Positions 1 through 8,019 of a stretch of 51,453 nucleotides of DNA are shown in pieces. This DNA comes from Propionibacteriaceae bacterium UBA5174 (GTDB taxonomy: Bacteria > Actinomycetota > Actinomycetes > Propionibacteriales > Propionibacteriaceae). A model generated the notes under the pieces. That model did not search any database and was not told the DNA's origin. It saw only the letters and a program-made list of their open reading frames with translations. The stretch spans positions 16,897 to 68,349 of the forward strand of contig DHWU01000045.1 in NCBI GenBank assembly GCA_002413345.1, written 5' to 3'. Every line of letters begins with the position of its first letter. Within the stretch, counting starts at the first letter, position 1. Both the position numbers and the translations under genes were made by a program.

Positions 1-422
1 GCTACAACATGGCCGACTACTGGGCGCATTGGTTGAAGCTCGGCGAAACGCTTGGCGAAAACGCCCCCAAGATCTTCCAGGTGAACTGGTTCCGCAAGAG
101 CGCGGACGGCGCGTGGCTGTGGCCAGGCTTCGGTGACAATGCTCGGCCGATCGAGTGGGCACTGCGTCGGGTTGCTGGCGAAGTGGGTGCGGTGGACTCA
201 ATCAGTGGGCGACTGCCCCGACCCGGCGACCTCAATCTGACCGGACTGGACATGACCCACGAGGATTTCGCGGCCCTGTTTGCCCTCGATCCTGATGCCT
301 GGGCTGGCGAGGCCGACCTGACTGAGGAGTACTTCGCTCAGTTCGGCACCGAACTCCCCGCCGAACTCGGCGAGCAGCTCGTTGACCTGCGCGAGCGGAT
401 CGAGAAGGTCAAACAAGCCTGA
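1..422 (+). CDS. pckG: Phosphoenolpyruvate carboxykinase (GTP), C-terminal part
   Basis: Partial gene: the reading frame is open at the left edge, so only about the last 139 codons are present. The product would convert oxaloacetate and GTP to phosphoenolpyruvate, CO2 and GDP. The visible segment has the conserved C-terminal block of GTP-dependent PEPCK: NMADYWAHWL, then KIFQVNWFRK and LWPGFGDNARPIEW, followed by the GLD segment. The active-site P-loop and metal ligands lie upstream, outside the window. A perfect 38-bp palindrome follows the stop and probably terminates transcription. Recognition of the family is secure. Confidence 0.93.
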   Translation, partial: YNMADYWAHWLKLGETLGENAPKIFQVNWFRKSADGAWLWPGFGDNARPIEWALRRVAGEVGAVDSISGRLPRPGDLNLTGLDMTHEDFAALFALDPDAWAGEADLTEEYFAQFGTELPAELGEQLVDLRERIEKVKQA

Positions 423-436
423 TCTTTGGACACCTT

Positions 437-474
437 AGTTTGGGGCGTGGCACCTAGGTGCCACGCCCCAAACT
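437..474 (+). terminator. Perfect 38-bp palindrome, likely pckG terminator
   Basis: The two 19-nt halves are exact reverse complements, centred on CTAG, and begin 15 nt after the pckG stop. The RNA would form a very stable GC-rich stem followed by AACTTCGTTCT, with only a weak U-tract. The exact symmetry also fits a bidirectional terminator. A second palindrome, GTGCCGCGCGCGCGGCAC at 489-506, lies just downstream. Confidence 0.75.
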
Positions 475-599
475 TCGTTCTGACAAGGGTGCCGCGCGCG
501 CGGCACGTAGAGTACGGTGTTCGCGAACTGTTTCCGTTGGCTGACTGGACGGTTCAGGGGAGCGTCTGCACCTGCTGACGCCTAGCCGAAAGAGAATTC

Positions 600-1307
600 A
601 TGCATGCATTCCGTTTAGGCCGGACGGTCGCCATGGCCGTCACCACTGCTTTGCTGGCTGGCACTGCCCTCGCCACCGCGGCGCCCGCGCAAGCCGCGTC
701 CACGATCTCGCTTACCGGACCTGCCAGCGTAAACGCTGGCAGCACTGCACAGTTCAGCGTGCTGGTTGCTGGCAGCGCCACCCAGTGGAAAGCCGGTATC
801 TCGGTGGTCACCACTCGGGTGGGAGTGTCATCCGCGCCGGCGATCCCCTTGGAAACCGCGGTCACTAAGAACGTTGTGTCGCCCGTTCCGGTGAACACCT
901 CGGTAAGCACCACACCCGGCATCTACCGTGTGACCGTGTCGCTACTTGAAGGCGGCGTGGTGACAAACGCCACCTCTGCCGATTTCAAAGTCTGGGCAAA
1001 CACGGCCTACAGCAAGTCCGTAACCAACACCAAGATGAGCCTCAAGATGGGCAAACGGGTCAAGACCACCTTCTCCGTATGGGGTCCGTCCTACCAGCGC
1101 GGCGCCTCAGCAGTTGTGTTCTACCGTTTCAATGGCACCAAGAAGTTCATCAAGGTGGCATCTGGCAAGCTCAACGCGAGCGGCGATGCCAAGCTGATCA
1201 CCAAAAGGGGCAAGATTCGCAAGCTCGGCAAGTACTACGTGAAGATCAGCGGCGTCGCCTACGCTGGCACCTACACGACGTACTGGCATGTGATCACAAT
1301 CCGCTGA
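600..1307 (+). CDS. Secreted protein of unknown function
   Basis: Predicted 235-residue exported protein. The N-terminus is a clear Sec signal peptide: basic MHAFRLGR, a hydrophobic stretch to about residue 27, and a cleavage site after APAQA near residue 32. The mature protein has a Ser/Thr/Val-rich first half (about 35-130) that looks like an Ig-type beta sandwich. The second half (about 135-235) is rich in Lys and Tyr and ends in YYVKISGVAYAGTYTTYWHVITIR-like beta strands. There are no cysteines after the signal peptide and no catalytic motif, anchor or sortase signal. The start ATG follows GAAAGAG. The gene has its own terminator and is monocistronic. Function unknown. Confidence 0.8.
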   Translation: MHAFRLGRTVAMAVTTALLAGTALATAAPAQAASTISLTGPASVNAGSTAQFSVLVAGSATQWKAGISVVTTRVGVSSAPAIPLETAVTKNVVSPVPVNTSVSTTPGIYRVTVSLLEGGVVTNATSADFKVWANTAYSKSVTNTKMSLKMGKRVKTTFSVWGPSYQRGASAVVFYRFNGTKKFIKVASGKLNASGDAKLITKRGKIRKLGKYYVKISGVAYAGTYTTYWHVITIR

Positions 1308-1318
1308 TCCACAAGCGA

Positions 1319-1353
1319 AGGCCCCCAGTTCGGTTCACCCGAGCTGGGGGCCT
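1319..1353. terminator. Bidirectional hairpin terminator between convergent genes
   Basis: AGGCCCCCAG (1319-1328) pairs perfectly with CTGGGGGCCT (1344-1353) over a 15-nt loop. It sits between the secreted-protein gene and the convergent OYE-family gene, so it can serve both. Confidence 0.8.
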
Positions 1354-1362
1354 CTGCAATCC

Positions 1363-2454
1363 TTACCAAATCGGGTCAGACGGCCAGCGTCCGCGCAGGT
1401 AGGAGTCCGGATACCGGGCCATCGCATCGGCATCCAACTCCGCGGCCGCGCGCAGCGGCCAACTCGGCTCCCGCAAAGCCACCCGTCCCAGAGAGACGAC
1501 ATCGGCTTGGCCAGCGTCCAGGATCTCCTGGGCCTGAACCGGGTCAGTGATTTGGCCGACTGCACTCACTGGAAGTCCTGCGGTGCGCACTGCAGCGGCG
1601 AACCGCGCCTGGTAGCCCGGCGCTGACGGGATCTTCACCACGACGTTGCCGCCAGTGGACACGTCGATCAGATCAACCCCGCATTCCTTCAGCCAGCCAG
1701 CCACCTCAGTCGCCTCGGCCACGCTGAAGCCACCATCTGTCCACTCCGTGGCCGAAAGCCGCACCAGTAGCGGTTTGTCCGCTGGCCAGACCGCACGAAC
1801 GGCCTCAGCCACTTCCAACAGCAGACGGGCGCGCGAGGCCAGATCACCGCCGTAGTCATCGCTGCGGTGGTTGGTCAGTGGCGAGAGGAACTCGAACAAC
1901 AGGTAGCCGTGGGCGGCGTGCAGTTCGACCGCATCGAAACCGGCCGCGTCCGCCCGCTTCGCCGCCGCGGCGAAATCCGAAATCACCTTGGCCAAGTCTT
2001 CGGCAGTCGCCTCCCGTGGTGCGCCAAGCCCAGGAAAGGGGATCGGCGAAGGCGCGATCGTCGCCCAACCACCGTCGGAAACCGGCACTGAACCAGACCT
2101 TCCCGGTTCGAATTCGCGATAGACCGAACCCTTACGGCCGGCGTGCTGGAGTTGCACGGCCATGGCCGCACCCTGCCCGTGGCAGAAGTCCACGATCCGC
2201 CGCCAGGCGCCCACCTGTTCGTCATTCCACAGCCCACAACACCACGGAGTGATCCGAGCTTCGGCCGTTATCCCAGTGGCCTCGACGATCAGCATGCCGA
2301 AACCGCCAGCTGCTCGGGCCCCGTAATGAACCAGATGCCAATCGGTGGGAATCCCGTCCCTCCCGGTGCACTTGTATTGGCACATCGGTGCCAAGAAGAT
2401 TCGGTTGGGCACAGTGATCCCGCGCAGCTTCAGCGGTTCGAACAACGACGACAT
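1363..2454 (-). CDS. NADH:flavin oxidoreductase / Old Yellow Enzyme (YqjM-like)
   Basis: Predicted 363-residue FMN-dependent TIM-barrel ene-reductase of the thermophilic-like (YqjM) class, expected to reduce activated C=C bonds of enals, enones or nitro compounds with NADPH. The N-terminal PNRIFLAPMCQY block has the class-specific cysteine at residue 25 that tunes the flavin. QLQHAGRKGS and ELHAAHGYLLFEFLSP (paired His substrate ligands) follow, then NHRSDDYGG; a C-terminal VSLGRVALREPSWPL block contacts the FMN phosphate. Length is normal for the family. The physiological substrate cannot be read from the sequence. It is divergent from the methyltransferase gene across an 82-nt intergenic region. 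Confidence 0.92.
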   Translation of the reverse strand: MSSLFEPLKLRGITVPNRIFLAPMCQYKCTGRDGIPTDWHLVHYGARAAGGFGMLIVEATGITAEARITPWCCGLWNDEQVGAWRRIVDFCHGQGAAMAVQLQHAGRKGSVYREFEPGRSGSVPVSDGGWATIAPSPIPFPGLGAPREATAEDLAKVISDFAAAAKRADAAGFDAVELHAAHGYLLFEFLSPLTNHRSDDYGGDLASRARLLLEVAEAVRAVWPADKPLLVRLSATEWTDGGFSVAEATEVAGWLKECGVDLIDVSTGGNVVVKIPSAPGYQARFAAAVRTAGLPVSAVGQITDPVQAQEILDAGQADVVSLGRVALREPSWPLRAAAELDADAMARYPDSYLRGRWPSDPIW

Positions 2455-2536
2455 GATTACAGATTAGGCACGGCTTTGTTGCAACTGTCGGTTTGTCAGC
2501 AATCAGGGCATAGCCTCAACGGCAGGAGGTGAGGCA

Positions 2537-3142
2537 ATGACTGACTCAACAACCTGGGCCGAACGCTATGCGGCGACCGCAATGGTGTGGGACACCACGC
2601 CCAACCAGTTCGTGGTTGAGGCCTGTCGCAAACTCCCGCCCGGACGGGCACTCGATCTGGGAGCGGGCGAGGGCCGCAACGCCATTTGGCTGGCTGGACG
2701 GGGCTGGACGGTGACCGCCGTCGATTTCGCGAGCATCGCGGTGGGCCGAATCTCCAGCAGAGCGGCCCTGCAGAATGTCACCGTAAACGCGATCGTTGAA
2801 AACGCCCTCACCTATCGCCCAAAACCGGCCAGCCTGGAACTGATTCTGCTCAGCTACCTGCAGCTTCCGCTGGACCAACTCCGCAAGCTCTTCGCCAATG
2901 TCACCCCAGGACTTGTTCCCGGTGGAAGGGTGGTGTTGGTCGCCCATGATCTGTCGAATCTGACCACCGGTTATGGCGGCCCACAGAATGTGGAGGTACT
3001 GGCTAGCGCATCCGAGGTCTCAGGTCTTGCCAAGAGCGCAGGACTGATAGTGCAACGAGCCGAAGTAGTTCGACGCGAAGTGACCACCGATACCGGCATC
3101 CGCTACGCCGCAGATCAGGTGATCGAGGCCGTTCACCCCTGA
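2537..3142 (+). CDS. Class I SAM-dependent methyltransferase
   Basis: Predicted 201-residue cytosolic methyltransferase with a Rossmann-like fold. Motif I is LDLGAGEGRNAIWLA, around residue 40, followed by the acidic strand end TAVDFAS that binds the SAM ribose. Post-motif segments IVENALTY and ELILLSYLQLP follow. The arrangement resembles the TehB/thiopurine-type small methyltransferases, but the substrate is not determinable. The ATG is preceded by a good ribosome site (GGCAGGAGGTGA). Confidence 0.88.
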   Translation: MTDSTTWAERYAATAMVWDTTPNQFVVEACRKLPPGRALDLGAGEGRNAIWLAGRGWTVTAVDFASIAVGRISSRAALQNVTVNAIVENALTYRPKPASLELILLSYLQLPLDQLRKLFANVTPGLVPGGRVVLVAHDLSNLTTGYGGPQNVEVLASASEVSGLAKSAGLIVQRAEVVRREVTTDTGIRYAADQVIEAVHP

Positions 3143-3265
3143 GTCTGGCCACACCGCCGACCAGGGCAGCAACCCAGATCCGCTGTTCGACCTGCGCCAG
3201 GCAGCCGTGGAGTGAAGAATCAGAGACAATTCCACCAAAGGCCTGCCGACCGAGGAGAACCGAGC

Positions 3266-5008
3266 ATGGAACTACTGGCAGTCGCCGGCGTGATCCTCGT
3301 CGTGGCGGCCGCTACCATCGCCCCACGGCTGGGTGTGTCCACCCCATTGCTTCTGGTAGCCCTCGGTTTCGGCGTCGCCCAACTGCCTTTCGTTCAGCCG
3401 GTGGTAGTAGATCCCGAGTGGGTCTTGGCCGGGGTATTGCCCCCACTGCTCTACTCCGCAGCGGTGTCCACGCCGGTGATGGAGTTCCGTCGTGACTTGC
3501 GATTGATTTCCACCTTCTCGGTGCTGTTGGTGTTGGCCACCTCCGCCGCGATCGCCTGGCTGGCGATAGTCCTCGTCCCTGGTCTGCCGCTCGGCATCGG
3601 GCTCGCGCTGGGGGCGATCATCAGCCCCACCGATGCTGTGGCCACCTCAATCGTCCGTAAGGCGGGGGTATCAACCAGGCTGGTGACCGTGTTGGAGGGC
3701 GAGTCGATGCTCAATGACGCCTCCGCGCTGGTGTTACTACGCTCGGCGGTGGCCGCGGTTGGGGTGAGCATCTCGATCTGGCAGCTCACTTGGCAGTTCG
3801 TTTGGGCCGTGGCTGCGGCTTTGGCGATCGGTTGGACGGCGGCGCAGGTAAACCTCTTCGTCCGCCGCTGGATCAAGCAAGTGCCAGCCAATGTTGCGCT
3901 CTCGCTAGTGATGCCTTTCATCGCTTTCCTGCCCGCTGAGCAGGTTGGCGCCTCGGGCCTGGTCGCCGCAGTCGCAGCGGGACTGGTCACCGGGTACGGC
4001 GCTCCAGCCAGAATGGGAGCTGAAGAACGAATCGCCGAGCGCGCAGTTTGGCGCACCATCGAGCTGCTCTTGGAGAGCGCGGTGTTTCTGCTGGTCGGAC
4101 TGGAGCTGCCTGCACTCACCGCCGATCTGGGCGATACCCAAGTGTTGGGCCATCCGATAGTGCTGGCCCTACTGGCTGGCGCCACGGTGATTGCGGTGCG
4201 GACGGTTTTCGTCACCGCCGCAGTGCGACTGCTCGCCTATCGCAATCGACGTGCCGAGAAGTACCTGAAACATCTGGGCCGACTCCAGGCCAAATTGGCG
4301 CACGGAGAATTGCCCAAACTGTCCGAGGCAGGCGCGTCTAAACGCCCCGCACTTGGGCTGATCTCCTCCAAGCCCGAACGCATCTCACGATGGAAGCGGT
4401 TGGTCACCCGACGGATCGCCGACTTGGACTACCTCGCGTCCGAGCAGTTCGACTGGCGCGACGGGATGATTTTGGTTTGGGCTGGGATGCGCGGCGCAGT
4501 CACTATCGCCGCGGCCCAATCACTGCCGGCAGCCACCACCCACCGCTCACTTCTGGTCTTGACCGCCACCCTGGTTGCTGTGGGCACTTTGGCGATCCAA
4601 GGCCTCACCCTGCGGCCGCTGGCTCACCGTTTGGGAATCACCGGCAATGAAGCCGAATCTGACCCGGAGTTGTGGCGTGCACTTCAAGGCGAACTTGATC
4701 TCGCCGCCTTGCAGAGCCTGCCACTACCCGATCAGGAAGCTCCCACCGAGCTGCTGACCAAAGTGCGCGAACGACTCAAACAGACTGCCGAAGGCGCCGG
4801 GCGCAACTGGTTCGGCCTTAAAGGTGCTGACGCCGATGCCGCCTGGGTGAAGTTTCGCGAACTTCGCTTGGCCGCCATCAGTGCTCAACGCGACAGGTTG
4901 TTGACCGTGCGCGGTCTAGGCGGCTACCCCTCAGCAATGCTTGACGACGCCTTAGCGCAACTCGATGCCCAACAGATCAGCATCGAGTTGCGCCAGCAGT
5001 ACGACTAG
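3266..5008 (+). CDS. CPA1-family Na+/H+ antiporter
   Basis: Predicted 580-residue integral membrane cation/proton antiporter. Hydrophobic segments fill residues 1 to about 325 and about 405-460. The ion-binding motifs are present: GAIISPTDAVA, then EGESMLNDASALVL, and near the end of the membrane domain WAGMRGAVTIAAAQSLP with the conserved arginine. A charged loop (about 325-405) and a hydrophilic C-terminal domain of about 110 residues lie in the cytosol. The ATG at 3266 is preceded by GAGGAGAAC, so I prefer it to the in-frame GTG at 3212. It converges on lysC with one nucleotide between the stop codons. Role: sodium and pH homeostasis; the ion is inferred from the family. Confidence 0.9.
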   Translation: MELLAVAGVILVVAAATIAPRLGVSTPLLLVALGFGVAQLPFVQPVVVDPEWVLAGVLPPLLYSAAVSTPVMEFRRDLRLISTFSVLLVLATSAAIAWLAIVLVPGLPLGIGLALGAIISPTDAVATSIVRKAGVSTRLVTVLEGESMLNDASALVLLRSAVAAVGVSISIWQLTWQFVWAVAAALAIGWTAAQVNLFVRRWIKQVPANVALSLVMPFIAFLPAEQVGASGLVAAVAAGLVTGYGAPARMGAEERIAERAVWRTIELLLESAVFLLVGLELPALTADLGDTQVLGHPIVLALLAGATVIAVRTVFVTAAVRLLAYRNRRAEKYLKHLGRLQAKLAHGELPKLSEAGASKRPALGLISSKPERISRWKRLVTRRIADLDYLASEQFDWRDGMILVWAGMRGAVTIAAAQSLPAATTHRSLLVLTATLVAVGTLAIQGLTLRPLAHRLGITGNEAESDPELWRALQGELDLAALQSLPLPDQEAPTELLTKVRERLKQTAEGAGRNWFGLKGADADAAWVKFRELRLAAISAQRDRLLTVRGLGGYPSAMLDDALAQLDAQQISIELRQQYD

Positions 5009-5009
5009 C

Positions 5010-5528
5010 TCAGCGTCCGGTGCCGGCGTAGACGATTGCCTCGCCGTCAGCATCGAGGCCGAAGGCGGTATGCCCGGCTCGAACGGCGGTATCGACGTCA
5101 TGAATGTCGACCACCACTGAGATTCGAATCTCCGAGGTGGAGATCATGCCGATGTTGACTCCGGCCTCGGCCAATGCCCGGAAGAACCTAGCCGTTACCC
5201 CCGGATGAGAACGCATCCCGACCCCAACCACCGATACCTTGCCCACCTGATCGTTGTAGATCACTTTGGTGAAGCCGATCCGGTCCTGAGCAGCCTCCAG
5301 AGCAGCGATCGCCTTGGCCCCATCGGACTGGCCGAGAGTGAAGGAAATGTCGGTGCGCGCATCGCCTTCCTTGGAAACGTTCTGCACGATCATGTCGATG
5401 TTGACGTCGGCGTCGGCGATCACGCTGAAGATATCCGCAGCTTCGCCGATCTGGTCAGGCACGCCGATAATGGTGATCTTCGCCTCACTGCGATCGTGGG
5501 CGATGCCGGTGATCAGCGGCTGTTCCAT
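5010..5528 (-). other. lysC: Internal translation start for aspartokinase beta subunit
   Basis: Within lysC, on the coding strand, GAGGAGG stands 5 nt before ATG at 5528, followed by codons for MEQPLITGIAHDRSEAKI. From there to the stop is 172 codons. In Corynebacterium glutamicum the separate regulatory beta subunit of aspartokinase is also 172 residues and starts at the equivalent MEEAVLTG position. The strong internal ribosome site shows the same in-frame overlapping-gene arrangement, so the enzyme is probably an alpha2beta2 complex. Confidence 0.82.
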
Positions 5529-6275
5529 ACCCGCCTCCTCATAGTCGATGTCTTTGACCCAAGTGCCCGGCAAGTCGCTGAACGACGAGCGGACGTGTAC
5601 TGGCACATGCTCACGGCGGGCGTATTCCACACACCGCAGGTGCAGAATCTTGGCGCCGTTCGCAGCCATCTCGAGCATGTCTTCGTAACAGATCTCGGGG
5701 ATTTGCTTGGCGCCAGGAACAATCCGCGGGTCAGCGGTGAAGACGCCGTCCACATCGGAGTAGATCTCGCAGTAAGCCGCCCCCAGAGAAGCGGCCAGCG
5801 CCACCGCGGTGGTATCGGACGCGCCCCGGCCCAAAGTGGTCACATCTTTAGTGGTCTGCGAAACCCCTTGGAATCCAGCCACGATCACGATGTCGTCATC
5901 TTCGAGGGCGCCAACGATCCGTCCGGGCGTGATGTCGATGATTCGGGCGTCGCCGTGAGCCGCAGTGGTCAATACCCCCGCTTGGGAACCGGTGAACGAG
6001 CGGGCGTCGGCACCCAAGTCGTTGATCGCCATCGCCAGCAGGGCTGCACTCATCCGCTCACCGGCGGTGAGCAGCATGTCGAGTTCCCGCGGACGCGGAT
6101 TCGGCGAAACCTGCTGAGCCAGATCCATCAGTTCATCGGTGGTGTCGCCCATGGCGGAAATGACCACGACAACGTCGTGGCCGGCCTCTTTGGTCGCAAC
6201 AACCCGACGGGCCACCCGCTTGATGCTTTCGGCGTTCGCGACCGAGGAGCCGCCGAACTTCTGTACCACGCGCAC
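5010..6275 (-). CDS. lysC: Aspartokinase (alpha subunit)
   Basis: Catalyses ATP-dependent phosphorylation of L-aspartate, the first step to lysine, diaminopimelate, threonine and methionine. The catalytic domain starts VVQKFGGSSVANAESIKRVA, with FQG, TLGRGASDTTAVALAA and the CEIYSDVDGVFTADPR nucleotide/substrate block. Two C-terminal ACT domains (about 270-421) are the feedback sensor, with ITIIGVPDQIGEAADIF and VSVVGVGMRSHPGVTARFF. I place the start at GTG 6275, giving 421 residues, the usual actinobacterial length; an upstream ATG at 6344 would add 23 atypical residues. An internal start inside the gene probably yields the beta subunit. asd, often the next gene in actinobacteria, is not adjacent here. 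Confidence 0.96.
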   Translation of the reverse strand: MRVVQKFGGSSVANAESIKRVARRVVATKEAGHDVVVVISAMGDTTDELMDLAQQVSPNPRPRELDMLLTAGERMSAALLAMAINDLGADARSFTGSQAGVLTTAAHGDARIIDITPGRIVGALEDDDIVIVAGFQGVSQTTKDVTTLGRGASDTTAVALAASLGAAYCEIYSDVDGVFTADPRIVPGAKQIPEICYEDMLEMAANGAKILHLRCVEYARREHVPVHVRSSFSDLPGTWVKDIDYEEAGMEQPLITGIAHDRSEAKITIIGVPDQIGEAADIFSVIADADVNIDMIVQNVSKEGDARTDISFTLGQSDGAKAIAALEAAQDRIGFTKVIYNDQVGKVSVVGVGMRSHPGVTARFFRALAEAGVNIGMISTSEIRISVVVDIHDVDTAVRAGHTAFGLDADGEAIVYAGTGR

Positions 6276-6315
6276 CGCTCTACTTTGCCAGACATCTACC
6301 AGGGATGCCTCATGG

Positions 6316-6342
6316 GACCACCGGATGGTCTGCCTGGTGGTC
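6316..6342. promoter_or_regulatory. Inverted repeat between lysC and divergent operon
   Basis: GACCACC (6316-6322) and GGTGGTC (6336-6342) are exact reverse complements separated by 13 nt. They lie in the 85-nt region between the lysC start (6275) and the divergent ATG at 6361, where promoters for both directions must be. An operator is possible; the regulator is unknown and chance is not excluded. Confidence 0.3.
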
Positions 6343-6360
6343 ACTGCCTACCCTGGGTCT

Positions 6361-6714
6361 ATGACCACGAATTGGGGCTCAAACACCCAAGAATCGGTTC
6401 CGCAATGGCAGCAACCTGACTTCGCTGACCCAACACCCACCTTGAGCGGAGAGGTGCTGTTGCCAGGCGAACGCTTCTCGCCGGCACCATCGGCGGCAAC
6501 CACCGAAGCGCACCGGCTTAGGCGACTGCGCAGCCTACTCATTCCCTTGGTCGTGGTGATTGGCCTGATTGCTGGCCTGTGGTGGCAGACCATCTTGGTC
6601 GCCATCTTGGTGAACGTCGTGGTGCGTCGCCGACTCTGGCAACTGAAAGCCGAACAGATTGCGGCCCAAGCTCGACAGGCTCACCCTCGAACGAACCCCA
6701 CAGACCTACGATGA
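6361..6714 (+). CDS. Small membrane protein with N-terminal WQQP motif
   Basis: Predicted 117-residue protein. A hydrophilic N-terminal half of about 60 residues contains PQWQQPDFADP near residue 16. It is followed by RLRRLRS, a long hydrophobic stretch (about 62-90) able to form one or two membrane segments, and a basic tail beginning VVRRRLWQLKAEQ. I start it at ATG 6361 because upstream sequence in this frame is antisense to lysC. It heads an operon and resembles the next protein in layout and motif. Function unknown. Confidence 0.65.
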   Translation: MTTNWGSNTQESVPQWQQPDFADPTPTLSGEVLLPGERFSPAPSAATTEAHRLRRLRSLLIPLVVVIGLIAGLWWQTILVAILVNVVVRRRLWQLKAEQIAAQARQAHPRTNPTDLR

Positions 6715-6718
6715 GGTC

Positions 6719-7054
6719 GTGACCGAAACCCCTGGCGACTCACGCAAGTGGCAGCAGCCCGAATGGGACCGCACCGCAGATGCCGAGCAGGACCCACCAA
6801 ACTCACCAGGGGACGCGTTCTTCAGCTCCGCCTCGTCCACGCACTCGGTGGTGCCGTTAACCCCACCGCCGCCACCGACCCTGTTCGAATCGGGACTGCG
6901 GGTAGCGACCGGTATCGCCTGGCCGGTAGCGATCGCACTGGCAGTGCTCGGCTATGGCGACTGGATCCTGAACCTAGCTCTGGCTTTCGTATTCACCGCG
7001 CTCTTCAGTAGCACCGCAACCGAACTCAAACGCCGACGCAAGCGGCAAACATGA
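6719..7054 (+). CDS. Small membrane protein with N-terminal WQQP motif (paralogue of upstream gene)
   Basis: Predicted 111-residue protein. The GTG at 6719, 4 nt after the upstream stop, gives an N-terminus with SRKWQQPEWDRTAD, matching the WQQP segment of its neighbour. A proline-rich linker (PLTPPPPPTLFESG) leads into a hydrophobic stretch (about 60-98) long enough for two membrane passes, then the basic end LKRRRKRQT. The stop overlaps the next ATG by 4 nt, so translation is coupled to the oxidoreductase gene. Function unknown. Confidence 0.65.
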   Translation: MTETPGDSRKWQQPEWDRTADAEQDPPNSPGDAFFSSASSTHSVVPLTPPPPPTLFESGLRVATGIAWPVAIALAVLGYGDWILNLALAFVFTALFSSTATELKRRRKRQT

Positions 7055-8019
7055 GCATTCGCTGGGGTATCGCCGGGCCTGGTCGGATCGCGGCGACGAT
7101 GGTTGCCGAGTTCGCCCTAGTCACGGACGCCGAGTTGGTGGCAGTGGGTTCGCGATCGGCCAGCCGCGCGGCCACGTTCGCTGAGCGGTTCGAGATTCCG
7201 CAAAGCTTTGGCAGTTACGCCGACCTGTTCGCCGCCGATGTTGACGCCATCTACCTGGCCACACCCCACGCCCAGCACACCGAGTTGGCTCTGGCCGCGA
7301 TCGAAGCTGGCAAGGCGGTGCTGATTGAAAAGGCTTTCACCACTTCGGTGGCAGACACCCAAGCGATCATCAACGCCGCCCGAGCCCGCGGGGTGTTTGT
7401 GATGGAAGCGATGTGGACTCGCTTCCTGCCAGCCATCACCCACCTGCGCGAGCTAGTGACCTCCGGCGCGCTGGGACAGGTGCGGGCGGTCTACGGCGAC
7501 CTGCTGGCCTTTCGGGAGTTCGATCCAACCGATCGGTTGTTCAACCCCGATCTGGGCGGCGGCGCGGTGTTCGACCTGGGAGTCTACGTAATCTCTTTCG
7601 CGCAACAGTTTCTGGGCACCCCCGAGGTGATACATGCCGTGGGTGGCCACTTCGGCAATGGGGTCGAATCCGACGCTGGCATTCTGCTCGGCTACTCCGA
7701 AGGACGCTATGCCAACGAGTCGATCGGGTTCACCGCGCCCGGCCCTGGACGGCAAGTGGTAGCTGGAACGCTGGGTTGGGCAGAGACCAAGCCACGGTTT
7801 CATCGCGGTGAAGACTTGGTCGTTCAGCTCACTGGAGGCGAGCGTCAGGAGCTACATTTCCCCAAGACTGGGGCTGGCTATACCCACCAGATCGCCCACG
7901 TGAATGCTTGCTTGGCCGCCGGGCTCATCGAAAGCCCAGTGATGCCACTTGCCGACACCCTCGCCGTCCAGCAGGTGATGTCGCAAGTGCGCGCCCAACT
8001 GCACCGATCGCCAGCATGA
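7051..8019 (+). CDS. Gfo/Idh/MocA-family NAD(P)-dependent oxidoreductase
   Basis: Predicted 322-residue dehydrogenase that would oxidise a sugar, inositol or trans-dihydrodiol with NAD(P). The N-terminal Rossmann fold opens with WGIAGPGRIAATMV, followed by VAVGSRSASRAATFAERF. The usual catalytic EKP motif reads EKAFTTS here (about residue 91), keeping the lysine but changing the proline. The C-terminal half has the family alpha/beta domain, with GGGAVFDLGVYVISFA. The start overlaps the upstream stop (ATGA), and its stop overlaps the ATG of the ClC gene. Substrate unknown. Confidence 0.88.
   Translation: MSIRWGIAGPGRIAATMVAEFALVTDAELVAVGSRSASRAATFAERFEIPQSFGSYADLFAADVDAIYLATPHAQHTELALAAIEAGKAVLIEKAFTTSVADTQAIINAARARGVFVMEAMWTRFLPAITHLRELVTSGALGQVRAVYGDLLAFREFDPTDRLFNPDLGGGAVFDLGVYVISFAQQFLGTPEVIHAVGGHFGNGVESDAGILLGYSEGRYANESIGFTAPGPGRQVVAGTLGWAETKPRFHRGEDLVVQLTGGERQELHFPKTGAGYTHQIAHVNACLAAGLIESPVMPLADTLAVQQVMSQVRAQLHRSPA

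Noticed and set aside
2104..2114. GGTTCGAATTC, resembling a tRNA T-arm
   Set aside because: It is inside the OYE gene and no acceptor stem or anticodon arm can be formed around it.
6139..6360. Upstream extension of the first WQQP protein
   Set aside because: This part lies antisense within lysC and its leader; the WQQP-containing part begins at ATG 6361.
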